A stretch of DNA of 64,000 bases from Kalaharituber pfeilii. Taxonomy: Eukaryota > Ascomycota > Pezizomycetes > Pezizales > Pezizaceae. Below are positions 31,722 to 42,713 of this stretch, one piece after another. Both the position numbers and the translations under genes were made by a program. The DNA is taken from the NCBI GenBank assembly GCA_015179045.1, contig WHUZ01000082.1:124001-188000 (forward strand), written 5' to 3'. The notes below the pieces were generated by a model. That model saw only the letters and a list, made by a program, of their open reading frames with translations, searched no databases and was not told the DNA's origin. Each line of letters opens with the position of its first letter. Within the stretch, counting starts at the first letter, position 1.

Positions 31722-33651
31722 ATGTTCGCTGCTACAAACTTCGAGTCCGCCCAGCCCTTCGGTGGCAACCCTGCAAGATGTGCTCTCCCCATCGGCTCCG
31801 ACGGCGGGCTACACCGCGGCAAACCTCAGACAGGCAGGCAGGGACAAAAACAACCTTCCAGCCGAAACAACTGTGGTGAGCTTCGATGGAGCCCAACTTG
31901 TGCTGTCTCCGGGCGGGAATCTGTTTAATTCCACTTCATTGGGCGTCGACTGCCATGACCTGACCGTCGACGATGTTAATACTGGACCGAATGTTTCGGA
32001 CTTTGTGCTGAACTTTGATGATAATAATGCGCCTCTTGTCTCCCTGTCTTCCTCCGCTCCCGTAACTTCCTGCCCTGTATCACCTCAATTATGCACCTCC
32101 CCCTCCAATACCTCCGCCGTCGCCCCCATCGCCCCCGCCGACACCAACGTTTCGCTCTGTGACTTTTTCGACTTCGACCAGCTGCTCTGCGACTTCTCCC
32201 CGCCTTCCGTACTCGAAGAACTGGACTACTCATCATCTACATCGACATTTTCGTCCCCGTGCCTCCACACAACCCCAAATACGAACGTCCTAAACTCGCC
32301 AAACTCAGTCATCGCCCCGCTTTTTGCGGAGTCACCGCTCGTTCGTTGTGCCAGTAGTGGCTGTGCTGGTGGTGTGGGTGACTCATTCGACAACAATACT
32401 TTCGAGTACTACTGCGACGACAACAGCTTGGCCACCATCCTGATTGCAGGGGATGCCTGCGTTTCAGAGCGTGAACACCACGATCACACTACCTTCCCGT
32501 TGACTTGTACCACATCTGCAACCAATTGTACGACTATTTCTTCTACCTCTCCGGCTCCGTCGAACACAACTTGTTCGACGACTTCCATCAACAATCTAAC
32601 AACATCACCTGATCTGAATACTTGCGACTTGCCATCGACTGCAGCTCTTGAGGCGCTTATCGGAAAGAAGATGCAGGACATGTTTGGTGGTAAGTTGCCT
32701 TTTGTCATCTCTCCCGTTGACTTTGCTGCCTTGGACGTTGGGACCCTGCAGGGCCACAAACGGAGACATCCCCATGAGGCTTGGATGCATGGCGATGACG
32801 ATGATCATCCTAATCCTCGCGCCATGGGGGGGGCGTCTGAGGTGGGACGTGCTTATAATGGTGTCACTCAACGCCATGCTCAAGTTCAACCTCTTGTACC
32901 TTTTGTTGCAAACTTATCTGCATCTCCTACAATGGGACCTGTGCTCACATACCCTCCTACATGTACAGACTTTACATTATACCCGCACGAGAGTGTGGGA
33001 CAATCGAATGCCACCCCATCATCACATAACCACAACCATCGTCACAACCATCACCGACATCACCACCAACAAGCCAATCAAAGTCCACACAACAGCTCCA
33101 CATCCTCACTCATCTCTCCCGCACTCTCAGTTGGCGATGACTTTGCGACAACTTACGCCACCTCTGCGCACACTTCGCCGCTCCTGAGCTTGAAGCGGAG
33201 CGGCTCCTCCTCAACACCCTCAAGCATGATGTCTGCCCGAAAACGTCTTGCATCATCCCTCCCCTCTGAAGGTGTAACCCCATCCTCTGCCGGCGCCATC
33301 AGGACCCTTACAACTCCCCCAAGCAAACAACGCAAAGTCATCTCTCCTACATCTCAATCCCAGGATGATAGTTCCCCACCTCCGCGACCATCGTCGCCAA
33401 CTGAGATTTTGGCTTCGGTAACAGATGATACTGTAGCGATCAAGCGGGCAAGGAATACGCTGGCTGCGAGGCGGTATAGGCAAAAGCGGATGGAAAGGCT
33501 CGAAGAGCTGGAGGCACTGTTGGCAGAGGCTGAGAAGGAGAAGGAGAAGTGGAGGGAGGAAGCTGTTAAGTGGCAAATGGAGTGTGAGAAGTGGAGGGGG
33601 AGGTATGAGGGGATGGTTCTTGGAGGAGGTGGGGGATCGGGGAGAGAGTGA
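31722..33651 (+). CDS. Gcn4-like bZIP transcription factor; start unresolved
   Basis: The frame ending at 33651 codes for over 600 residues: an N-terminal half rich in Ser/Thr/Pro with aromatic-acidic patches (CDFFDFDQLLCDF) that look like activation segments, a His/Asn-rich tract near residue 430, and a C-terminal bZIP with basic region KRARNTLAARRYRQKRMERL and a zipper of four to five heptads. The NxxAAxxxR signature fits Gcn4-type factors. The problem is the start: the long frame has no ATG for its first 300 codons, while the first ATG after the TATA box (31722) opens an overlapping frame reading MFAATNFESAQPFGG. Moving from that frame to the long one by one base near 31760 gives a smooth protein, so a one-base error, a programmed shift or a non-AUG start must be assumed. 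The gene looks otherwise intact. Confidence 0.8.
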
Positions 33652-34836
33652 CTGACTCGAAGACAAGTATGTGGTGTGCGATATGATGTGTAGTTTACTA
33701 GCTGTTTTGTGTTTACCTGATACGATTACTTGAGAACTGTGATGAAGTGTTTTCCCCTTTTTCTTTATTAACCCTCTCTTGTACCTTCTCTCTACTTTAT
33801 CGGATTGGACTTTTTCTTTTGGGTTAGGCATTTTTCGATTACTTTATTTTTTTATAGTATTTTTTATAGCGATAGTTTATCTTCAAGCGAGTTGCAGCTT
33901 ACTGCTACTAAACTAATTGGTGCTATGTCCCGCTACGGCGGTCGACCTGAATGGAATGAAGAAATGGATAGTTTTGCGTACACACTAAAAACAGAGTGTT
34001 TCGGGACTTGCAAGAGATGTCAAGTGATACTGGTGTTGGGAATAGGCGAACTGAAGGTCCTAATATAATTATATATGTAGAATACATACGAAGTATGTGG
34101 CAAAAGGAATGGAACAAGTTCAAGAGCTGGGATGATTTGACGTAAGGTGTGTCGTAATGCTACATCATCTTACCTGGTATCAGTGTTGGTTGTGAGGCTG
34201 CGTTTTGGTACCTTTACGATTATGGGCGTCCACTGAAGCGCATGTAAGTACTAGGAAGTCCCTGACGTAGAAAGTCATGATGGTACTGTAGAAGAGGATT
34301 ATAATATGGATGACAAATTCTCGTGTTTAATTTTGAAGGGATGGTCGGCCTGAAACCAAATCAAAAGTGGCGCCTGGATGGGGGGGGAGTGAAACGGAAA
34401 GATTACACTAAGGCCCTGTTTGGTTAACCATGGATAGCCGAGACTTCAACTAAACGATTTCTACGTTTCGCTAGGGTCGTTTAGCGCTGTAGAGCAAAGT
34501 GGACTAGTGGGAAGAAGGAGCAAGCAGCTGATTTGATCGAGGTCTAAGGATCTGACTTTCTTCAACCTTATAACGATGATGATCTCCTTTTGAGGCCTCC
34601 CCTCTTCTCCCCTCATTAAATGCTCTTCCCTTCCCGGTACCCTTCCCCGTTTAGTAGTCACCTCCCACCTCCCGCCCACCATGGCACGTGAAATGCCAAG
34701 ATCCCCCCACCGCACCCAACAGTCCAGGACGGGTTTGCGACAGCGCGAGTGAGTTTCCGCCCGCAAAAATTGGAACTACTATTATGGCAGAACTCAGCTC
34801 TCATGATTTCCTCCCTCCAGACCTACTACTGTTAGC
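33652..34836. other. 3' flank, no gene recognised
   Basis: No credible gene. At 34410 the sequence TAAGGCCCTGTTTGGTTAAC resembles the end of PIF/Harbinger-type elements (TWA duplication plus GGCCCTGTTTGG); a similar reversed end is at about 46880, but no matching partner was found nearby. Confidence 0.4.
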
Positions 34837-36711
34837 TATGGCTTAGTGCGCAGGGATGGCTTAGTGCGCGCTAAAATATCCCTGCTCCTCGGCACCAACC
34901 CCCCCCCCTTATTCTGCATATCACGAGATCTAGCTATGCTATGCTTCTCAAACTTCACATATACAATCAACCATGCCTGTATATACTGAAGATAACCTCC
35001 AAAAAGCTATACAGCATGCACGGGACATGCCTTGGGTGTCCAGAGCTCGCATTGCAGACCTCTATGGTGTCAATGCGGATACCTTACGTCGCAGGGTTGC
35101 AGGAAAGACGCAAGCACGCAATAAAGCTCACCAATACCGTCAATTGTTCACTCCGGGGCAGGAGGAAGCTATAGCAGATCACTGCTGCCTCATGGCACAG
35201 CGTGGGTTTCCTATGAGCCTTTCTCTCATCCATCGAATGGCTCAGGATATCCTCAATTCACGTCCTGGCAACATACATAGGCTCGGTGAGCTATGGGTGA
35301 ATCGTTTTATCAAGCGACACCCTATCCTGAAGAAGGAGTGGGTTGAGCATCAAGAGCGTTCGAGGAAGCAAGCTGGAGCTACTCCGGAGCTCTAAACTGC
35401 ATTTTATAAGCTGTTGAATGACCTTATCCGTCGCTACCAGGTAACACCGGCTAACCTTTGGAACTGTGATGAGAAAGGTATGACACTTGGTAGATCTGGA
35501 CGAGAGAAGGCTGTTGTACGTGCAGGCACGGTACCTACTGCTGTGAGTGAAGGCAGCAGAGAATTCTGCAGTGTATTGGAGACAATTAATGCCACAGGTG
35601 ATGTCATACCACCATTTATTGTATGGCAAGGAAAGACGCATCGTGAAGGGTATTATGCAACCAATGAGGGTATTGCAGAGTCAAGAAGGATTAGCATTGC
35701 ACTCATTCCTGGAGGAGGGTATGGAGTCTCTCCAAGTGGATATATGGATGACGAGTTAGGATTTGAGTATATCTCCAGACACTTTGAGCGGCACACCGCC
35801 CCCACTACCACTGCTCGCATCCTCATCGTTGACGGCCATAGCTCCCATGTCCACTGGAAGGTAGTCCAGTTCGCATTAAAGCATAACACTCACATGATAT
35901 GCCTCCCTCCACACTCCACCGGCTTCATGCAGCCATTGGATATAGGATGCTTTGGTATTCTGCAGCGCGCTCAGGCAAGACAGTGGTTAAGGCCTCTAGC
36001 CGCAAGCATGTGGGCAAAGGTAGAGTCCTAACGGACAAGGACGTCATGGAGGGCATTGAGCGAGCAGAGAAGCAGCGTGCAGCGGAAGCAGCGAAAGTCC
36101 AGCGCCGACAAGATAGGGTGGAGTTGAAGAAGCTGAATGATGAAGCAAAGGCACAGTGGGAGACGGAGGTCGAAGCATGGCGACTGGAAGTTGATGCTGC
36201 GAGGAAAGAGAAAAGGAAGCCACCACTGAAGCCACAAAAACCGAAGGTGTTGAAGGTGTTGCCTGGCTCTGAGGTGGCTGAAGAGTGGGAGGAGGTCCAT
36301 TTTGATGAGGAACAGCTTGTAGAGATGCTGGATGCTGTTAGATTGCAGCAATTCGCTGAGGTATGTAGCCATGTGAGCTTCAGATTCTAGTGCTAACCAT
36401 TGAGTAGGTGGATGATGAAGCAGTATGATGGCTTGGATTAGTACAATGCGTGGTAGTGCGGGTAGGATGTGGGGGGGGGGGGAGGGGGTCATCATAGGGG
36501 GGTACTCAATTCAGAATGGGGTTTTGACATTGAAAGCTTTATTTTTTTCATATGTATGATAGATGCAATGTGTAGAGTGAGCAATTGTGATGATATGCGC
36601 CGAAAATTACAGTCTTTTGCCTATATGCGTCGGCAGAATATGAAGAATAATGCTGAGTCAGCGTGCTGCCCAGGTGCTACGCACTAAGCCATCCCTGCGC
36701 ACTAAGCCATA
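34837..36711 (+). mobile_element. pogo-like DNA transposon with 33-bp duplicated-motif ends
   Basis: The left end TATGGCTTAGTGCGCAGGGA (to 34869) is matched almost perfectly, inverted, at 36680-36711. Each end contains TGGCTTAGTGCGC twice. TA at both edges is the expected duplication. The 1.9-kb element contains one decayed transposase and a G-rich low-complexity stretch near 36470. Confidence 0.92.
34973..36390 (+). pseudogene. pogo/Fot1-type transposase, broken
   Basis: From ATG 34973: an N-terminal psq-type helix-turn-helix, a CENP-B-type domain (GELWVNRFIKRHPILKKEW), then the DDE_1 domain (NLWNCDEKGMTLGRSGREKA, first Asp; ILIVDGHSSHVHW, second Asp; PPHSTGFMQPLD). A TAA at 35393-35395 interrupts the frame between the two parts. 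After FGILQRAQA an internal deletion and frame change join the C-terminal charged tail (frame from about 35950 to 36390, AEAAKVQRRQDRVELKKLND). The third acidic residue and most of the region after it are missing, so it cannot be active. Confidence 0.9.
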
Positions 36712-36815
36712 CTTAACAGTACTGGCAATTGGAATAGAAATACCAGAGTACATGCTATTATTTTACAATAAAACTCCTATGTGGACATTGGCATTGCAAG
36801 GAAATGCATACTTAC

Positions 36816-37026
36816 GAAAGGCGGAGAATGGGGAGGAGTATGACGTTTTAGAGAATTTCTTCGCTGGGGTCAAGTTCTAGAAGGTAGGAGAGCGCGGGGT
36901 CAAGTTCTAGAAGCTACGAGAGCGGGGGCGACGGCGCGTGGGGGCCATGTACGTAGAGAGTTAGTTTAGCCTGTCTCCGGCTTGCCCAGGGACCCTGCCA
37001 TGGCTTAGTGCTACAAGCAGGGTTAT

Positions 37027-37063
<37 letters not shown>
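36816..37063 (+). mobile_element. LINE family B, 5'-truncated
   Basis: Last LINE codons (AENGEEYDVLENFFAGVKF), a duplicated GGGGTCAAGTTCTAGAAG segment, UTR, family B tail and ~35-nt A-run. Exact duplication AATGCATACTTAC at 36803-36815 and 37064-37076. Confidence 0.92.
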
Positions 37064-37067
<4 letters not shown>

Positions 37068-37865
37068 CATACTTACAGGAGGTCTATTTTTCAGCAAACT
37101 CATGACATCCTTTGGAAGGTCTACTTTGCTCGTAGTTCTGACTTCTTGGGTAGGGTGATTGAGCGCTATAGCAGAAGGCATAAACAGTGATAGTGATAGA
37201 GGTAGTAGCTTGAGACTCGGAATGCAATAGCTGCAATTGACAAGTTTGACATTATTGGAAGCCGCGGGATCCAACTTTTTTCTTTTGCACAATGAGAATG
37301 TAGCAAACGAACCTTCAGGTTGCCGATTTTTTTTTTGCACTGCATATCTTTAGGTACGTAGTCAAACTGTAGCAAACAAACACTCATCCAGTTCCAATTG
37401 CACCTCTTACGTCGTATCCCCCCTTGGCCATTCAAACTGATGCTAGGTCTAAGCTATCTGATTAGTCCGGGGTTGGTGCCAACCAGACTACAGGGCAATG
37501 CTTGGTGCTTAATCTTTCAACAGGACAGGTCTTGCTGGCCCTTCTTATAGTCAACCCTGCATGCTTTCGTCTACCTATGCCATGATATAGGTGGACGGCC
37601 AGTTTGTCGATGGTGCGGAATGGAAGGGGAGATAGAGGCAGATAGAGGCACACATTTGGACCAGGTGCGAGGTGTGGAGTAGCAGATGTCCAGGGAGGTG
37701 AGGAGGCAATAAGAAGGCCTCCAGCAACCAAGGAGGAAGAAGAGTCACCCACTGGTGGAGAGATGATGGCATGCACTATTTTTCAGATTGCAGATATTTT
37801 GGTTGACTGTGAGTTGTGCAGCTTGATTTTAATCCTTAATATTTTTCCATTACCTTTTGTACCTA

Positions 37866-37919
37866 GTCTCGTCATAGTCCATAGGTCGCTCGGTATACGA
37901 GTGATGATATGAGAGAGGG

Positions 37920-37983
<64 letters not shown>
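37866..37983 (+). mobile_element. family A tail variant with 63-nt A-run
   Basis: Hairpin stem reads CTCGT...ACGAG, two linked changes against CTCGC...GCGAG, then GTGATGATATG and an A-run of about 63, the longest in the window. The 5' end of the insertion may lie as far left as about 37590. Confidence 0.75.
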
Positions 37984-37988
<5 letters not shown>

Positions 37989-38179
37989 TGCTATCATATC
38001 ATGATGTTCTATCTATAGATGTTCCTGAGCTACTGCCTCGCCTCATCTAGAGGTCCATCTAGTGGCTCTGCTACTGGAGGTCTATTCGGTGGCTTTGCTG
38101 CTAGAGGCCTGTCCGGTGGCATTGCGTTCAGTTGATGGCTTGCGCCGTGCTATGATCATGCCGTCAAACGCCTCGTCAT

Positions 38180-38242
38180 TCCCTGCCATAGGCTTGTAGC
38201 TTGTCTGCTGGGTTATGTGAACCAAAAAAAAAAAAAAAAAAA
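38180..38242 (+). mobile_element. minimal family C tail insertion
   Basis: CCCTGCCATAGGCTTGTAGC...GGGTTATGTGAACC plus A20, between AAACGCCTCGTCAT and AAACGCTTGTGATA. The homologous site at about 48560 is empty. Confidence 0.85.
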
Positions 38243-38459
38243 AACGCTTGTGATACACGCCCGTGCCCGACTTAGGCTTCAATTTGCCCTGCTGCAGCTT
38301 GCGGGTGATCAAGCCGAATTGTCACTAGCAACCTTACAGGTCAATCAACAAGTGGATATCCCCTGTCGGGTAGGCCCTGACAGTCCCGCTGGCACGCTTG
38401 AGGATGCGTGCCTCTTGAACGGCGTTTGTACCCTACTATCTGCAAGGCCTTAACTGAAA

Positions 38460-39940
38460 ACGGCAAACTCAGCGTCAATGATGGAATGGAAGGCGAGCTC
38501 TACTTATATCGACAGGCTGAAGTCGGGCTTACTGGCCGTTTCGTGGATCGTTGTGTCCCTGTTACAAAGGCTTACTGACACGGCATCGACAATTCTGCTC
38601 TCAACCATCTACGATTCAGCGATTGGCATGAAGTGTACGTGGAACGGTAGAAAGCTCCGCTATCCCCCCTGCATATGATCCACCCATATACAGTCTCCTT
38701 GTACACCCGAGAGTCAGTAACCATAACCATCCAGGGTCATCATTATCATTCCAATTATTATTGCTTTGACAGCACATTCATGCACGGCCAGTACCCTGGG
38801 CCCGCGCTACTTCGCCCTCTCGTACCTCTCCCGCTTCCACTGCTCCACCTGCTAACATTGCACATTTGGTGAAAAGCTTTGGATCCATCAAAAATAAGCC
38901 TGAGCAGACATGCATGCCATACGAACAACGGCTGCACCTCCCGGGCTGCTGGAGCAATCAAGCTTTTCTGGGCGTAGCCATTACAGAGACTGGCTCTTGC
39001 TTCGATATTTGCTGACTTGCTTTTGTAAAAACGTCAATCTGCTTGATAATGATGGTAACAACGCGGAGAACGATTCTACTTTCCTAGTGTACGTGGTAGA
39101 GTGTGATTACATCACTGAAATGAGGTGTCCAACTATTCATACATGTCTCGTCATCTACGGTTCTAGCGGTGCCAGCGCGCATCGTCCCAAAGACAGTTTT
39201 CCTTAGGTCTGACAGTACATCTGCTACTATTAAGTCTACTGGAGTCAGTAGTAGACTCCCTCGAGGACAAATTGTGATGCAATCACTATGATGGACGTGA
39301 TGTTATGGTGAAGTCGGGGGCTGAAAAAGTCTATGACTACCTAGCAGGTTGTCATATCTATAGTATAATTGCAATAGCATAGAGGAGGAGAAGGCAGAGC
39401 CAGGTGTGTGCACCGAGAACACACACACATATTTAATGAGCCTGAAAACATACGTACCATTCAGCGAGATTATGTGCTCCAGCCTCCTGCCTAAAGTGTT
39501 ATGACAGAGCTGGCGGGAGGGCTCTTTTACGACGTTGGTTGGCAATGGAGAACAATCAGACCAAGCAGTCGATGCAAGATACCTCTAGTAATACACTTGT
39601 TAAACCCCAACGAAGCTGTCTGGATCCTCAGAAGCCTCGGTCACCCAACAAAGTAAATGTCTCTATGACTTCCCAAGTGGAGCTGTAACGATAGTAGACC
39701 TCGGGTCATAAAGACCTGACCAATTCGATGTGGGGGACCACAGAGCTCTCGGCCATCATGCATAGGCGAGCCTAAAGGCACGTTGTAGACGCTTTTTCCT
39801 TTTTTGCTTTCTTTTCTTGTCTGTTTCATTCTGTTCAGCTTTGAGCTATCTTATCTCGCACCCTTCAAGTTACCATAGACTGCGGCTTGGAGAGCTAGAG
39901 TTCACTCTCGGTTGCCAAATAAGTATACGAAATAAATTTC
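38460..39940. other. no gene recognised
   Basis: Several ORFs under 100 codons on both strands, none with a recognisable domain or splice pattern. Confidence 0.4.
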
Positions 39941-39952
39941 TGTAAGCATCTA

Positions 39953-40010
39953 AATATCGCCATAGCCCATAGGGCGGCATGCGATTAATGGAAGGAAAAA
40001 AAAAAAAAAA
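39953..40010 (+). mobile_element. minimal family A tail insertion
   Basis: 58 bp: AATATCGCCATAGCCCATAG...GCGATTAATGGAAGG plus A15, flanked by TGTAAGCATCTA (39941-39952 and 40011-40022). Confidence 0.93.
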
Positions 40011-40022
40011 TGTAAGCATCTA

Positions 40023-41542
40023 GGATTGTGAACCTCTGTATCCAACACGGTTTTGAGTCAAGTAGCGCTATAGCTTGTACAATGTATAGGATTTTATGCT
40101 GTGGCAAGACAAGACTCCAAGAACGGTAATTATTAACGCAGACGAGTATGATACTGCAGGGGAGCGCTTGCTTGGCGTCAACCCAGACAGTTCGCTTGGC
40201 TTTGCAACCTGCCTTGCACGGACACCCAATAATATACTGGATCAATGTAGTTGCAGTTGCGTAGGCGCAATACGAGCAGAGTGCAGGACTCACGGTCCTG
40301 TGAAGTGCGATCACACAAGGCGGATGCGACATTTAAAAACAGCCTTTCGCCTGAAAGCTGTGGAGTACATTTAGAGGATCTTGAATGCTTCGATTTCTAC
40401 GGAGAGTTGGCGTATTGAAAAAATCACGCTTCCTGGAGCTGAGACCAGGGGCTTGTTTACGTGTGAGGGGGAAAGGTAAGGCAGCACCGGAACGTGCTCT
40501 TGCTTACTAGTATGTACAGTACATCCTTAAATGAAGTTGCGTTTTCCAAAGTGGCGCAGGTAACAGTCTGCAAGGTGGCGATTGGAGCTGTGCGTTCGGT
40601 TCAGGTACCCGAGCCATAAGGCGCCAAGCGGGGACGGTCCGATCAGCTCAGACCCCCCTCCGGACTACATCCCGTGCCTTTTCCCGCAATTCGAAGATCT
40701 AGACGAACAGTGGAAACCCGGATCGGAAGTGACCCCGGCTCCCATTGCGAGTTCGCAACAGGATGGTATGGACTCGGTGTGTCTTTCCTCCACCATTCCA
40801 AAGTCACCCACAGCGAAGTAGCAAGTGCGCAGTTCTTCATGCTGGCTGCTCTCAATTCGTCAACACGAAGTGTGATCGGTGGGGGGATCCGCCTTACAGC
40901 TCAGTTCGAAGCATATCACTCTGGACAAGGCGGTATGGCGGGGATGTCTAGTCTGGTTGGATATCCAATAGAATGTTATTTATGAATACATTGAATCCAA
41001 ATTTGTTCATTTGTTCCTCTGGATGTGAGTGCCTTTCTGGATGTCAGAAAATGATTTGCTTAAAGAGTCCAGTCCGTTTCACGCCTTATGGGGAGCCACA
41101 AGATCTAATTGAGAGCAAGAAAGAACAAAAAAAACATTAAGAGTCAAATATGGACTTTGAATGAAAACACAGCAGTGCCTTGTTCCTGCTCTCGTACCCA
41201 GCCTTGTTCCTATCAGTCCGGTTTTCTCTCAATCAGGGTTATCAGATAGCAAGATATTGATATGAATGGAGTTGTATATTTTTAGAAATGAAAATCTGCT
41301 TCAAAATTAACTACAGGTATGATCACTATTGAAGCTGTATTTCGGGACAATGGTGTCCAGTAAATTCTCAGGTTGACTCCCTTGGGGAATAGATCTAGCG
41401 GAACACAGCAGTATCACATTCTTATCTCATATTAATGACGTTGATACAATCGACACAATTTTGATATTATCACATGGTATCAGCCTCAGGGCAATTTATC
41501 ATGCCAGGCGGGATCCAGGCCGTGCAAGGCTGCCTACCAAGG
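40023..41542. other. no gene recognised
   Basis: Short overlapping ORFs only (longest about 100 codons at 40674-40985), without recognised domains. No repeat ends were found. Confidence 0.4.
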
Positions 41543-42135
41543 TACAGTTTTACCTAGCTATACCGGGCGACCAAAATCCAGCATTTTCCGTCCGGTTAAA
41601 CCTAGCGTCCGGTATAGCAAATTTGCAGAGGTGGTGTGCCCAGGGTGTTGCAGGGGATGGGTGGGGGGGGGGGTCCGCGGGTGGGGTATAATCTTTTCCT
41701 GATTGCTTGACTGATACTTCTCGCAGAACCTGAATACCGTCAAACGCAGCTTGGATCGATACCATCTCATTCAATGCCTACCTCAAAGCGTGCCTTTTCT
41801 TTCCGTGGGAAATATGAGATATGTCTAGAGCGGAAGACTCAGTTACAGACAACTTCCGATTCAAGATGTAGTGGATATGGCACTTCAGGCTCGAGAGGGA
41901 TTAAAGCACCACCATAGTACACAGAAGCGACTTCATGATTTTTGGCCTTCGTCCAGTTCAGCTAATTAGTTTGTATGTAATTAGAATTTACCGATAGAAG
42001 TCTATGGTTTTGTTGTCCGGTCCAGTTTAACTGGGCGTCCAGTATAGCTAATTTTTTTGTACGTAAATTGCAAAAACCGTCAAGGGTCGTCCGGTATAGC
42101 AAGGTTTCTGAGGTCCGGTATAGCAAAATCCCGTT
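41543..42135. mobile_element. MITE-like element with CTATACCGG ends
   Basis: Begins TACAGTTTTACCTAGCTATA with TA at the edge; internal and right-hand copies of GTCCGGTATAGCAA lie at about 41610, 42030, 42095 and 42115. The extreme right end is degraded, so the limit is approximate. It shares its end motif with 55738-56132. Confidence 0.5.
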
Positions 42136-42139
42136 GTCG

Positions 42140-42713
42140 CTAATTGGTAGTCACAGCGACCGTTATTCCTGTGTAACAGGGACAGGGTCTCGGGAGCGAC
42201 GGTGCAGTCTGGGGTGCGGAAGGTCAACTAAGTCGCCCAGTTGGAGTGTCACACATATCGGGTCAGCATACCTTCCTTGCAGCTGCGAAGATGCTCATTT
42301 TCGCAGTGAGCTGGACTAGGTGCCTTTACTCTAACTGTTGTTCAGCATCTTCCTTGTGCAAGCACCGGTACTTTCTTGAGCTGGTTTACGGTGAGGTAAC
42401 CAGTAATGAGGCTGTGAACGGGATTGAGGTGAGAAGATGAGAAGGCTGTGTTGAGACGCTAACCAATGCTGCTTCGTGACGGAGCATTTCCAGAGAAGCC
42501 AGCATTGATCTGCACAGATGGTCTTGAAGGCTCGTGCTTGGTTTGTTGTGTCTATATAATATCCTCATGACCCCCTCTTCTAAAATGGCTCTTTGTCTGT
42601 CACCAGCTCATTCCCAGAGTATCTCAACAGTGCTCTATTCCTGAGGCCTTTTAGCTGACATTATTCCCCTGCTCTGTGACATCTACGTTGGGCTTTGACG
42701 CCCCAATCCCACC
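42140..42713. other. 5' flank of the FAD oxidase gene
   Basis: No gene seen. The last 100 bp are CT-rich and lead to the start context CCCACCATG. Confidence 0.4.

Larger units (their letters stand above)
37490..38460. repeat. unknown repeat, copy 1, with two nested insertions
   Basis: Segments around 37515-37590, 38020-38180 and 38243-38340 align in order with 48310-48400, 48400-48600 and 48680-48720 (shared GTGCTATGATCATGCCGTCAAA). The gaps are the family A insertion ending at 37983 and the family C tail at 38180-38242. No protein domain is recognised in either copy. Confidence 0.75.

Noticed and set aside
31874..31880. GTGAGC as donor of an intron that would correct the bZIP frame
   Set aside because: No acceptor with a pyrimidine tract follows in the next 200 bp, and the sequence there is strongly coding in the long frame.
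33253..33831. Minus-strand 192-codon ORF at the 3' end of the bZIP gene
   Set aside because: It overlaps the bZIP domain on the opposite strand and is explained by its codon bias.
34410..34500. PIF/Harbinger element beginning TAAGGCCCTGTTTGG
   Set aside because: Only one end can be seen; the similar reversed end at 46880 is 12 kb away and belongs to another context.
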